64,000 bases of DNA from the NCBI RefSeq assembly GCF_025362505.1, contig NZ_JANYGG010000138.1, forward strand, positions 1-64,000. Direction: 5' to 3'. Within the stretch, counting starts at the first letter, position 1. Each line of letters starts with the position of its first letter. Origin of the DNA: Sphingomonas sp. (lineage in GTDB: Bacteria; Pseudomonadota; Alphaproteobacteria; Sphingomonadales; Sphingomonadaceae). Below the pieces are notes generated by a model. It saw only the letters and a list, made by a program, of their open reading frames with translations. It had not been told where the DNA came from and did not search any database. Made by a program: the position numbers and the translations under genes. This document shows, one piece after another, positions 52,974-61,474 of the stretch.

Positions 52974-55331
52974 ATGACCGACCTGCGCAAGGGACTATTC
53001 GCAACGACCGCAGGGCTGGTGCTCGCGGCACTTACCCAGCCGGCGCTGGCTCAGCCCGCGTCGGGTCCCGAAGTCCCGGCACCCGCCCGCCCGGCGCCGG
53101 GCGACCAAGCGACCGGTGCCCCGGTCACCTCGACCTCCAAGCCCGACGAGAATTCAATTCCCGACATCATCGTCACGGCAACCAAGCGTGGCGACGAGGC
53201 GTTGCGCAACGTGCCGATCGCGATCCAGGCGTTGACCGGCGACACGCTCGCCAAGGCCGGCATTACTCAGTTTAGCGAATATGCCGGGCGCGTGCCGAGC
53301 CTGTCGTTCCAGGACCTCGGGCCTGGCGACAAGAAATATGTCATCCGCGGTGTTAACTCGACCGGCGCTGCGACCGTCGGCGCCTATTACGACGAAGCGG
53401 TGATCAGCGCCGATAATCGCAACGACGGCGGCGGTCGCAACGTCGATCTCAAGCTGTACGACATCGCCCGCATTGAAGTCCTCAAGGGGCCGCAGGGAAC
53501 ACTTTATGGCGCCTCGTCGGAATCGGGCACGATCCGCATCATCACCAACAAGCCCAACAGCCGCGAGTTCAGCGGCTATCTCGCCGGCGAACTGTCGCAG
53601 ACCCGCAAGGGCGGCACCAACTATAACCTCAACGGCATGGTCAACCTGCCGCTGGCAACCGACAAGCTGGCGCTGCGGCTGGTCGGCTGGCGAGTCGACG
53701 ACAGCGGTTATATTGACCAGATCCGCCTCCCCGCAGGGCGCAGGAACGACGTCAACAATGACGACACCTGGGGCGGCCGCGCGAGCCTGCGCTTCACGCC
53801 GACCAACCAATTGTCGGTTACTGCTTCGGCGACGTACCAGAAGACCCATTCCAACGGCTCGTCGCGCTACACGCCCGCTGGGACCCAGAGCTTTTCGACC
53901 GTCGGCTATCCGCCGGTGGCGGGTGGCGACCTGCTCAACACCGACCTGTCGCGCAGTCCGCTCGACGACAAGGTCAAGATCTTCAGTCTGACCGGCGAAT
54001 ATAATTTCGATCACGGCAGCATCGTCGCGACAACCAACTATTTCGACCGCAGCTTCCTTTTCAATTTCGACAGCTCGCCGATTCTGTTTTATTTTGGCGT
54101 GCCGATCTCAGGCATCACCATCCAACCGCAGTCGCGCAAGATCTGGTCGAACGAGCTGCGCTATGCGTCCAAGTTCGACGGCCCGCTGAACTTCGTGGTC
54201 GGCGGCTTCTACAGCAAGGAAAAATCGAACTTCGACGTTCAGGTTGTCAAGATCAACGCGTTCGGCGACCCCGCTGGACCGTTTAGTGGCCTCAACGCCG
54301 ACGACGCTCTGTCGAACCCCAACGGCAACACTTTCTTTGGCCGCTACGACAACAACCGCCTCAACCAGTATGCCGCGTTCGGCGAGGCGACCTTTGCCTT
54401 TACCCCGACCGTCAAGGCGACCATCGGCGCTCGCTATTTCCACTCGAAGCTCAGTTCGGTTCAGGAGACAACTCACCCGTTCGGCGGTTTTGGGCCCAAC
54501 CCGCCTGGGGTGCTGCGCAATGAGGCAAGCGACCATAAGACGACCTTCAAGGGGAACGTTAGCTGGAAGCCGAGTGAGCAGATATTGCTCTATGTGACCG
54601 CCGCGCAGGGTTTTCGTACTGGCGGTCTGAATCAGGCCGACTTGCCCTTCTCGTCGTTCATCCCACGCAGCTACGGCTCGGATTCGCTGTGGAATTACGA
54701 AGTCGGGACCAAGCTGACGCTGCTCGGCGGCAAGCTGCGGCTTGACGCTGCGGCATATCGCATTGACTGGTCGAACATCCAGGTCGGCGCGGTCGATGCC
54801 ACCGGCGCCTTCCCCTTTACAACTAATGCCGGGACCGCGAAGGTCGACGGCGTCGAGGCCGACCTGAACGCGCTGCTGGCGCGCGGCGTGACGCTGGAAG
54901 TGGGCGGTTCATACCAGAACGCCCGGCTCACCTCGGACCAGCCAGGAGCGACGCCACGACCGATCACCCTTGGCTTAAGCGGCGACCGGCTGCCCAACGT
55001 GCCGCGCTTCAACAGCAGCGTGAACCTCGACGTCGACCGGCCGATTAGCGAGCGCTGGAACTACCAGCTCCACGGCGATGTCACCTATCGCGGAAGTTCC
55101 GACACCAAGCTGCGCCGCAGCATCGACCCGAACAATGTCCATCTGGCGAGCTATAGCTTGGTCAACCTGCGCGCGGGCGTCAGCGACCGGGTGTGGACCG
55201 TCACCGCGTTCGTCCGTAACCTGTTCGACAAACGGGCGCAGGTCGATGCCATCTTCTCGTCGCAGGACCCGCTCGCCTATATCACTGTCCGACCGCGGAC
55301 GATTGGTATCGGCGCCGCTCGCAAATTCTGA
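52974..55331 (+). CDS. TonB-dependent outer-membrane receptor
   Basis: A 785-residue outer-membrane channel with an N-terminal signal (GLFATTAGLVLAALTQPALA). The mature region starts with a disordered Pro/Ala stretch, then IIVTATKRGDEALRNVPIAI (TonB-box/plug start, 65-84), plug signatures VIRGVNSTGAA and RIEVLKGPQGTLYGASSESG, and 20-odd beta strands ending with the family terminal Phe (IGIGAARKF). It belongs to the broad sphingomonad TonB receptor group and probably imports an aromatic or other catabolic substrate, not iron. ATG 52974 after GGGGGA. Followed 10 bases on by the CDGSH-cupin gene. Confidence 0.93.
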   Translation: MTDLRKGLFATTAGLVLAALTQPALAQPASGPEVPAPARPAPGDQATGAPVTSTSKPDENSIPDIIVTATKRGDEALRNVPIAIQALTGDTLAKAGITQFSEYAGRVPSLSFQDLGPGDKKYVIRGVNSTGAATVGAYYDEAVISADNRNDGGGRNVDLKLYDIARIEVLKGPQGTLYGASSESGTIRIITNKPNSREFSGYLAGELSQTRKGGTNYNLNGMVNLPLATDKLALRLVGWRVDDSGYIDQIRLPAGRRNDVNNDDTWGGRASLRFTPTNQLSVTASATYQKTHSNGSSRYTPAGTQSFSTVGYPPVAGGDLLNTDLSRSPLDDKVKIFSLTGEYNFDHGSIVATTNYFDRSFLFNFDSSPILFYFGVPISGITIQPQSRKIWSNELRYASKFDGPLNFVVGGFYSKEKSNFDVQVVKINAFGDPAGPFSGLNADDALSNPNGNTFFGRYDNNRLNQYAAFGEATFAFTPTVKATIGARYFHSKLSSVQETTHPFGGFGPNPPGVLRNEASDHKTTFKGNVSWKPSEQILLYVTAAQGFRTGGLNQADLPFSSFIPRSYGSDSLWNYEVGTKLTLLGGKLRLDAAAYRIDWSNIQVGAVDATGAFPFTTNAGTAKVDGVEADLNALLARGVTLEVGGSYQNARLTSDQPGATPRPITLGLSGDRLPNVPRFNSSVNLDVDRPISERWNYQLHGDVTYRGSSDTKLRRSIDPNNVHLASYSLVNLRAGVSDRVWTVTAFVRNLFDKRAQVDAIFSSQDPLAYITVRPRTIGIGAARKF

Positions 55332-55341
55332 CGAGGACAAG

Positions 55342-56397
55342 ATGGACGAGCCCGCAGTTGCCGCCACCAAGCCATGCCTCGTCGCCCTCGTCGAGGGACG
55401 GCGCTATTCGTGGTGCAGCTGCGGGCTGAGCAAGAACCAACCGTTCTGCGATAACTCGCACGTCGGCACCGGGTTCAAGCCGATCCTTTTCAAGGCGCAG
55501 GAGACCGACGAGGAATTGTTGTGCGCGTGTAAGCGCACCAAGTCGCCGCCTTATTGTGACGGATCGCATAACAGCCTGACTGCGAGCTACGGCGCGCCGA
55601 TGGACGAAATCGCCTCCGACGCGGCGATGGTCGAGCCGAGCGACCTCGGCAATGGCGCGAGTCGCGCCGCGCTCGATGCCAACTGTTTCGTCATCACCCC
55701 GCGTGGCGCCGCCGAAATCTATGCCGGCGGGCTCGCGCTGTATCAGGTGATTGGGCCGCGTGATGGGGCGAGGCGATTGAGCCAGTTCGCTGGATCGCTC
55801 GCCCAGGGCGCCGGGCCGATCGTCCGTTTCGCTGACGCCGATGCGGTAATTTACGTCATCTCGGGCAGCGGCACGATCGAGATTGGATCGCGGCACTTCG
55901 CGCTTCCGGCGGAGAGCGGCGCTTATGTTCGAAAGGGCGAAGCGTTTCGGATCCACGCCGACGATGCGATCGCGCTCAACATCACCGTCTGCCCACTGGG
56001 ACCGCTTCCCGAAACACTCGACACGATGCCGCAGATCTTCGACGATGCCGTCGAGAAGAGGGTCGAACCGGTCGACGCTTCGGAGCGTTCGGCGATGGCT
56101 GATCGATATTATCAGGTACTCGTCGACGGTGAAAAGCAGGGCACCGAAGTGACCCAATTCATCGGCCACATCCCCTTCTCGCGTGCCGCCCACCACCGCC
56201 ACCTTTACGAAGAAACGCTGACCGTGCTGTCGGGCCAAGGGGTGATGTGGACCGACACGACCAAGACGGTGATCCGACCGGGCGACACCATATTCCTACC
56301 GCGCAAGCAGTCGCATTCGGTCGAATGCACGAGCGCCGAGGGGATGATGATCGTCGGGGTATTTTACCCGACGATGTCGCCCGCCATTAATTACTAG
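55342..56397 (+). CDS. double-CDGSH iron-sulfur / bicupin fusion protein
   Basis: A 351-residue protein. Residues 20-80 hold two CDGSH (mitoNEET-type) 2Fe-2S motifs: C25-S-C27 ... C36-D-N-S-H40 and C61-A-C63 ... C72-D-G-S-H76; the first has Asn for Gly. The rest forms two cupin barrels. Cupin 1 (about 165-225) lacks His ligands. Cupin 2 has H285-x-H287-x3-E291 and later H325, a complete mononuclear metal site like those of cupin dioxygenases. The layout suggests an oxygenase with built-in electron carrier or sensor (inference). ATG 55342, GAGGACAAG upstream; in operon with the TonB receptor. Confidence 0.87.
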   Translation: MDEPAVAATKPCLVALVEGRRYSWCSCGLSKNQPFCDNSHVGTGFKPILFKAQETDEELLCACKRTKSPPYCDGSHNSLTASYGAPMDEIASDAAMVEPSDLGNGASRAALDANCFVITPRGAAEIYAGGLALYQVIGPRDGARRLSQFAGSLAQGAGPIVRFADADAVIYVISGSGTIEIGSRHFALPAESGAYVRKGEAFRIHADDAIALNITVCPLGPLPETLDTMPQIFDDAVEKRVEPVDASERSAMADRYYQVLVDGEKQGTEVTQFIGHIPFSRAAHHRHLYEETLTVLSGQGVMWTDTTKTVIRPGDTIFLPRKQSHSVECTSAEGMMIVGVFYPTMSPAINY

Positions 56398-56398
56398 T

Positions 56399-56454
56399 GC
56401 CTGATCGTTTGAGGTGGAAGCGCTTCGCGCTTCCGGCGAGAGCGTAAATCAGGC
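56399..56454. terminator. nested inverted repeat, probable bidirectional terminator
   Basis: Outer arms GCCTGAT (56399-56405) and ATCAGGC (56448-56454) enclose an 8-bp hairpin, GGAAGCGC-TTC-GCGCTTCC (56416-56434). It lies exactly between two convergent genes. The design recalls intergenic repeats common in sphingomonads (from memory). Confidence 0.6.
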
Positions 56455-56476
56455 TCTAATTATCTATCAGTCCTGA

Positions 56477-57985
56477 TCAGGCTGCACGCGGCACCGCGGC
56501 CTGGCCAAGATCGGCGATGGCGCGGGTTAGTGCACGGCCCTCGTCGTCCTTGAGCGCGGCCTCGCGCAGGGTCTGCACGAGCGCCGCCGAACCGGGCCGT
56601 TCAACAAGTTGGGGCAGGCTGCGCATGATCATTGCGAAGTTATGGAGTCCGCGCGCGTGGGTGTCGCCATAGCCTTTGACCAGCCGCTGGCAGCGGATGA
56701 TCTCAACCGCCAGCTGATGATCCGTCCGGCACGCGTTCAGGGCCGAGGTGAGCCACCCGATGATACGATCCTGTTCAAGCCGGTAGCGAAGCGTTCCACG
56801 ACGCCAGCGGCGCAGCCGGGCAATGCCGTGGAGCAGGAGAAATCCACTAATGCGCGAGGTGGTGATAGTCCGGTCGCGTTCGAGCAGCGGCGCGATCAGA
56901 CGCCGGCTGCGATCCGAGGCAAGTAACCGTTCGCCGACCCGCCACGGCAGCGTGTCGCATAGTTCCTCAAAACGAGGGTGCATATATTCGGTGACGTCGA
57001 CGATGTGTTCGGGTTGCCCGCGGGCCTCGACCAACACGCGCGCCAGGCGGCTGCCGCGGGTCTTGAGGTCGGCAACGCGGATGACGTCTTCATAGGACAT
57101 CCACAAGGCCAGGTAGCGGGCGGCTTCGCGGGTCAGGGTCCAGTCAGGATCGGGCGACAGCTGGCGCTCGGCATCAGCGACGGCCGACAGTCGGTCGAGA
57201 TAAAGCGAGGCATAGGCGGCATCCTGGTAATCAGCGAGCCGCTCGATGCCGATCGTCGCGGTCGGCCAGGCCGCCTCTGGCAGGCGCTGGGCAAGGATGG
57301 TGCGCAGGTGCGAAAGCCCGGTCAGCACTACCGGCGGCGGTGCCGCATCCTCCCGCTCGACCGGGGCAAGCGCTCGGTCGAAGGCGGCGGCGAAGGTTCG
57401 CAAGCTTGAATTGACCCCAACCCCGCCGGCGCGAATGGCATCCTCGAACGCCGCGCGCGGAAATGGCAGCGCGCCCGATCCGGCGAGGGCACCGAACAGC
57501 GCCGCGCTGATCACGCTGCCATCACGCTCGGCGAGCGCCTGATAGTCGGCGAGGACCAGCCGCCGCGCCGCCATCCGGCAAGCGTCGAGAATCCTCACCG
57601 GACTGGTGATGCCGTCGCCCATTGCCGATTTCTCGGCGATGGCGAAGATGCGGTGGCTCGACGCGATCAACGTGGTCCGGTCGGGCGTCACGAGGCCACG
57701 GGCGATCGCCCGACCGGCTTCCATCAGTTCGGCGGCGACGACGATGTCGACATCGCCCGGGACCGGCATCAGTGCCTGGACCGGCAAGCGGCCGGCGGCG
57801 TCGGGCGGGCAGAATTCTAGATAATAGACGGTCGCCCCGGTGCGCTGGGCAACCCCCGGAACTGAGGTCGCCTGAACGAGCCAACCGCAGGAATCGGCGG
57901 TGGCGACGAGCCAGTCGGCGAGCACGCCTCCTCCCTGCCCGCCGAGCGCGTTGATCGACAGGCGGATCGGCGACGCCTCGCTCAT
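56477..57985 (-). CDS. iorB: indolepyruvate ferredoxin oxidoreductase-type beta subunit
   Basis: A 502-residue subunit. The first 190 residues are the pyruvate-ferredoxin-oxidoreductase gamma-like domain: INALGGQGGGVLADWLVATA, TSVPGVAQRTGATVYYLEF, and DIVVAAELMEAGRAIARGLV. The rest is the long helical C-terminal extension found in proteobacterial IorB-like proteins (DUF6537 type), including a MHPRFEELCDTLPWRVGERL region. The start codon overlaps the iorA stop (ATGA). It works with IorA to oxidise an aryl-2-oxoacid to the acyl-CoA; in this cluster isatinate is my preferred substrate. Confidence 0.85.
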   Translation of the reverse strand: MSEASPIRLSINALGGQGGGVLADWLVATADSCGWLVQATSVPGVAQRTGATVYYLEFCPPDAAGRLPVQALMPVPGDVDIVVAAELMEAGRAIARGLVTPDRTTLIASSHRIFAIAEKSAMGDGITSPVRILDACRMAARRLVLADYQALAERDGSVISAALFGALAGSGALPFPRAAFEDAIRAGGVGVNSSLRTFAAAFDRALAPVEREDAAPPPVVLTGLSHLRTILAQRLPEAAWPTATIGIERLADYQDAAYASLYLDRLSAVADAERQLSPDPDWTLTREAARYLALWMSYEDVIRVADLKTRGSRLARVLVEARGQPEHIVDVTEYMHPRFEELCDTLPWRVGERLLASDRSRRLIAPLLERDRTITTSRISGFLLLHGIARLRRWRRGTLRYRLEQDRIIGWLTSALNACRTDHQLAVEIIRCQRLVKGYGDTHARGLHNFAMIMRSLPQLVERPGSAALVQTLREAALKDDEGRALTRAIADLGQAAVPRAA

Positions 57986-60105
57986 GCCATCCTCGCCTGC
58001 CGACGCCGCTCGCTGCCAGTCTGGAGCCAGCTGATGAGCCTCGCTGAAGTGCGGTGGCGAAGCCGGTCGAACCGCGAGGGATTGTGGACGATGTCGGCGC
58101 GGAAGAAGCTCGGGCAGAGCACCGCGGCGTGCGCGATCTCCCCGCACACGCCGCATCCAACGCAATCATTGTTGACCGCTGCGACCGGGTCCTCGCGCAA
58201 TGGGTCGGGGTTGGGCTTGACGGTCAGCGACGGACAACCCGACAGTCGGATGCAGCTATGGTCGCCCGTGCACAAATCCTCGTCGACTCCGAAGCGCTGC
58301 TTGACCATCCGCTTGCCCTGCTTGACTGCCTTGGCGAATAACGGCTTTTCGCGGCGTTGGCGGTTGAGCATGCATTCCGACTGGGCGATGATCACCTTGG
58401 GCCCAAAATGCTTGGTCAGCATCGCTTCCTTGAGCGTGCCTTTCATCTTCTTGAGGTCGTAAGTACGGACGGTCCGCACCCAGTCGACCCCGACCCCGCG
58501 CACCGCCCGCTCGATCTCGTGGCCGGTGCTGCGGACAGTGTTCTCGGCCCGCGATGAAAGCAGGTCCTGCCCGCCGGTTGCGGCCGAATAATCATTGTCG
58601 ACGATGACCAGCACATTGTCGTTCTTGTTGAACACCGCATTGCCGACGCCACTGGTCAGACCGTTGTGCCAGAACCCACCGTCGCCCATCACGCTGATTG
58701 TCCGCCGCGCCGAATCCTTGACGTTGAACGCCGACGCGCCGGCCCAGCCAAGGCCGTAGCCCATGGTCGTATTGCCGATGTTGAACGGCGGCAGGATCGA
58801 GAAAAGGTGGCAGCCGATGTCGCATGACACGTGGATCGGCCCGAGCTCCTGCTGCAGCAGTTTCATCGCGGTGAACACCGGCCGTTCGGGACAGCCGGTG
58901 CAGAAGCCCGCCGGGCGCTGGGGGACGTCGGCAATGGCGATCGACGCGGGCGGGCGCGAAGATGGCGGCACACGACCGATCGCGTGGCTAAGGAAATCGG
59001 CCAGAGCATCGCCGATCACCTGCCCGGTGTATTCTCCCGCGCGCGGGAAGGCATCCTTACCCGACAGCTTCGCCGCGACTCCGCGCTGGCGCAGGATGAA
59101 GGCGATCGCCTGCTCGATATATTCCGGCTGGCCTTCCTCGATCACCAGCACCGCGCGCTTGTCGTTGCAAAATGCGGCAATCTCGTCGTCGACCAGCGGA
59201 TAGGTCACGTTAAGCACGTGGATCGGGATCTGGGTTTCGCCATAGCGGTCGGCCAGTCCGGCAAGTTCCAGCGCACGGATAAGGCCGTTGTACATCCCGC
59301 CCTGAACGATGATGCCAAGGTCGGGATGCAGTGCGCCGGGAAAGGTCTCGTTGAGCCCATGCCTGACGATATAGTCGATCGCAGCGGGCCAGCGGGTGGC
59401 AATCTTCTCCTGCTCATGGGCGAAATTGGCGGGCGGCAGGACGATCCGGTTGGTATCACGAACCGGTGCATCCATCGCCTCCTTGAGCGACATCGCCGAG
59501 CGGCGGTTGTCCTTGGCCTCGAACCGGCCGTGGAGGTGGCAGGCCCGAATGCGCAGTTCGAGCATCACCGGCGTGTTCGACGCTTCGGACAGGGCGAAGC
59601 CATGCTCGACCATGTCGACGATCATCGGCAGATTGGGCCGCGGATCGAGCAGCCAGATTTGCGACTTCATCGCGAAGGCGTGGCTTCGCTCCTGCATGAT
59701 CGACGAGCCTTCGCCATAATCCTCGCCGACGATGATCAGCGCGCCACCGGTCACCCCGCCACTGGCGACATTGGCGAGCGCATCGGATGCGACATTGGTG
59801 CCGACGGTCGATTTCCACGTTACCGCGCCGCGCAGTGGATAGTTGACCGACGCCGCGAGCATTGCTGCGGCGGACGCTTCCGACGCCGACTGCTCGAAGT
59901 GGACGCCAAGTTCCATCAGCAGCGGGTTAGCGTCTGCGAAGACGTCCATCAGATGGCTGATTGGGGCCCCTTGATAACCGCCGACATAGGCCACGCCCGA
60001 CTGCAGCAAGGCTTTGGTGACAGCAAGGATCCCTTCACCGTGAAAGGTCTCGCCCGCACCAAGGCGAAGCGACTCGACCTCTTTCGCGAAGGAGCGCTCG
60101 GCCAT
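57982..60105 (-). CDS. iorA: indolepyruvate ferredoxin oxidoreductase-type alpha subunit
   Basis: A 707-residue thiamine-diphosphate 2-oxoacid oxidoreductase. N-terminal PYR domain GVAYVGGYQGAPISHLMDVF and EQSASEASAAAMLAASVNYP; TPP-binding domain GDGGFWHNGLTSGVGNAVFN with NDNVLVIVDNDYSAATGGQD. The C-terminus carries two [4Fe-4S] ligand sets, CTGDHSCIRLSGC and CVGCGVCGEIAHAAVLCP. Canonical enzymes convert indole-3-pyruvate to indoleacetyl-CoA; 2-aminophenylglyoxylate (isatinate) is also an aryl-2-oxoacid and would give 2-aminobenzoyl-CoA. Starts one base after the hydrolase stop; forms the operon hydrolase-iorA-iorB. Confidence 0.9.
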   Translation of the reverse strand: MAERSFAKEVESLRLGAGETFHGEGILAVTKALLQSGVAYVGGYQGAPISHLMDVFADANPLLMELGVHFEQSASEASAAAMLAASVNYPLRGAVTWKSTVGTNVASDALANVASGGVTGGALIIVGEDYGEGSSIMQERSHAFAMKSQIWLLDPRPNLPMIVDMVEHGFALSEASNTPVMLELRIRACHLHGRFEAKDNRRSAMSLKEAMDAPVRDTNRIVLPPANFAHEQEKIATRWPAAIDYIVRHGLNETFPGALHPDLGIIVQGGMYNGLIRALELAGLADRYGETQIPIHVLNVTYPLVDDEIAAFCNDKRAVLVIEEGQPEYIEQAIAFILRQRGVAAKLSGKDAFPRAGEYTGQVIGDALADFLSHAIGRVPPSSRPPASIAIADVPQRPAGFCTGCPERPVFTAMKLLQQELGPIHVSCDIGCHLFSILPPFNIGNTTMGYGLGWAGASAFNVKDSARRTISVMGDGGFWHNGLTSGVGNAVFNKNDNVLVIVDNDYSAATGGQDLLSSRAENTVRSTGHEIERAVRGVGVDWVRTVRTYDLKKMKGTLKEAMLTKHFGPKVIIAQSECMLNRQRREKPLFAKAVKQGKRMVKQRFGVDEDLCTGDHSCIRLSGCPSLTVKPNPDPLREDPVAAVNNDCVGCGVCGEIAHAAVLCPSFFRADIVHNPSRFDRLRHRTSARLISWLQTGSERRRQARMA

Positions 60106-60106
60106 G

Positions 60107-60895
60107 TCAGGCGGGGACCAGCGCCAGCACGCGCAGCGGACTGCCAGAGCCGCGTACGATTTTGAGCGGCGGGGCGATAACGATCGCGCCCGTCGGCGGA
60201 AGCTGGTCGAGATTGGTAAGGCTGGCCAGTCCGAACTTGTTAGCGCCATGCATCAGCGTGTGGCAGGGATAGGCAGGATCGAGAGCGAACGCCTGGCCGG
60301 CGTCGGTGCCCACTGTCTCGACCCCAACCCCGCGCACCTTGCGTTGTTCGGCGAGGAACGGGATGGTCGCCGGGTGCCAGCCGGGGGTGTGGGCACCGTC
60401 CTCGGCAAAATTGAGAAACTCCTTGGGGTCTGTGCGCTTCGACCAGTCGGTCCGGAACAGCACCCAAGCGCCCTCGGGGATCTGGCCGTGGCGCTTCTCC
60501 CACTGCTCGACATAATCGACGGTCACGAGGAAATCGGGATTCGCGGCTGCCTCGGCCGAGGCATCAATCACGCAGGCCGGACCGATGAAGCGCTCGACCG
60601 GGATCGTATCGGTCGCGTTGTTCTCGTGATCCTTGCCGGTGATGAAGTGAATCGGCGCATCGAAATGGGTCCCGGTATGCTCGCCGCACTTGAACCAGTT
60701 CCAGTACCAGGCAGGTCCGCGCTCGTCATATTCGGACAGGACCTCGATCTCGAACGGCGGGTTCTGGACGAATTCGGCGGGCAACTGGAGCACCGGCGTG
60801 GCGGGCTCGAGGGGCTGGGTGAGATCGACCACCTTGATCGCGCCGGAGACGAGCGCGAGCGCCAGTCCATTGAGTAGATCGCCGCCGTCGGTCAC
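60107..60895 (-). CDS. isatin-hydrolase-like cyclase-family amidohydrolase
   Basis: A 262-residue cytoplasmic metal hydrolase of the kynurenine-formamidase fold. The metal motif is intact: H73-T-G-T-H77-F-D79-A-P-I-H83, followed by FITGKDHENNATDTIPVERF. Further family blocks: GAWVLFRTDWSKRTDPKEFL, PGWHPATIPFLAEQR and HTLMHGANKFGLASL. The signature and length fit isatin hydrolases (isatin to isatinate) at least as well as kynurenine formamidases. The aryl-2-oxoacid oxidoreductase next in the operon and the 2-aminobenzoyl-CoA-type oxygenase favour isatin. GTG start 60895 with AAAGGAG. Divergent from marR. Confidence 0.8.
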   Translation of the reverse strand: MTDGGDLLNGLALALVSGAIKVVDLTQPLEPATPVLQLPAEFVQNPPFEIEVLSEYDERGPAWYWNWFKCGEHTGTHFDAPIHFITGKDHENNATDTIPVERFIGPACVIDASAEAAANPDFLVTVDYVEQWEKRHGQIPEGAWVLFRTDWSKRTDPKEFLNFAEDGAHTPGWHPATIPFLAEQRKVRGVGVETVGTDAGQAFALDPAYPCHTLMHGANKFGLASLTNLDQLPPTGAIVIAPPLKIVRGSGSPLRVLALVPA

Positions 60896-60935
60896 ACGCC
60901 ATTCTCCTTTAAATGATGTCTCGCCAAGCTGCCCG

Positions 60936-60962
60936 AATTACGTGAATTGTCAAGTGATGACA
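60936..60962. promoter_or_regulatory. candidate MarR operator in the divergent promoter
   Basis: Two adjoining inverted repeats in the 87-base gap between the hydrolase and marR: AATTACGTGAATT (60936-60948) and TGTCA-N5-TGACA (60948-60962). The first shares ACGTGAAT with the palindrome at 52756-52767. MarR proteins usually bind such palindromes next to their own gene and repress both directions. Confidence 0.5.
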
Positions 60963-60982
60963 GCGGCTGCACGGAGGACTAG

Positions 60983-61474
60983 ATGGAAGCGATGCCCTCC
61001 AAGCGCGACGCCCTTCATCGAGCCGACCCGGCCGGTCCGAACTTCAAGCTGGCCGACTCGCCGCTATATTGGCTCGCGCGGGTAGCGGGGCGCTACCGGC
61101 TCGACATGGACATGGTATTGAAGCCGATCGGGATGGATGTGCCGCGCTGGCGTGTTCTCGCGATCCTGACCGAGCATGAGCCGGCAAGCGTGACCGAACT
61201 GTGTGACCACGCCGTCATTCGCCTGTCGACGATGACCCGGATCGTCCAGCGCCTGGCCGACAGCGGGCTGGTCAGCACTCGACCGCGCGACTCGGACGGG
61301 CGGGTGACCGAGGTCAGGCTAACCGTCGCCGGACGCGACGCTGCCGTGAGCGTCCATGCGCAGGCGAGTAGGATCTTTTACCACGGCTTCGACGGCTTCT
61401 CCGCGGCAGAAGTTGCAGCCCTTAACGGCATGCTGCAGCGATTGTTTACGAATTTCGGACTGCCGCCACGCTGA
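60983..61474 (+). CDS. MarR-family transcriptional regulator
   Basis: A 163-residue winged-helix regulator. Dimerisation helices flank a DNA-binding domain: WRVLAILTEHEPASVTELCD, recognition helix IRLSTMTRIVQRLADSGLVS, and wing RPRDSDGRVTEVRLTVAGRD. ATG 60983 after CACGGAGGA. It is divergent from the hydrolase-iorAB operon, which it most likely represses until a catabolic intermediate (isatin, isatinate or an aryl-CoA) binds. MarR regulators of indole-acetate degradation loci are known in other proteobacteria. Its 3' end overlaps the convergent monooxygenase gene by 29 bases. Confidence 0.92.
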   Translation: MEAMPSKRDALHRADPAGPNFKLADSPLYWLARVAGRYRLDMDMVLKPIGMDVPRWRVLAILTEHEPASVTELCDHAVIRLSTMTRIVQRLADSGLVSTRPRDSDGRVTEVRLTVAGRDAAVSVHAQASRIFYHGFDGFSAAEVAALNGMLQRLFTNFGLPPR

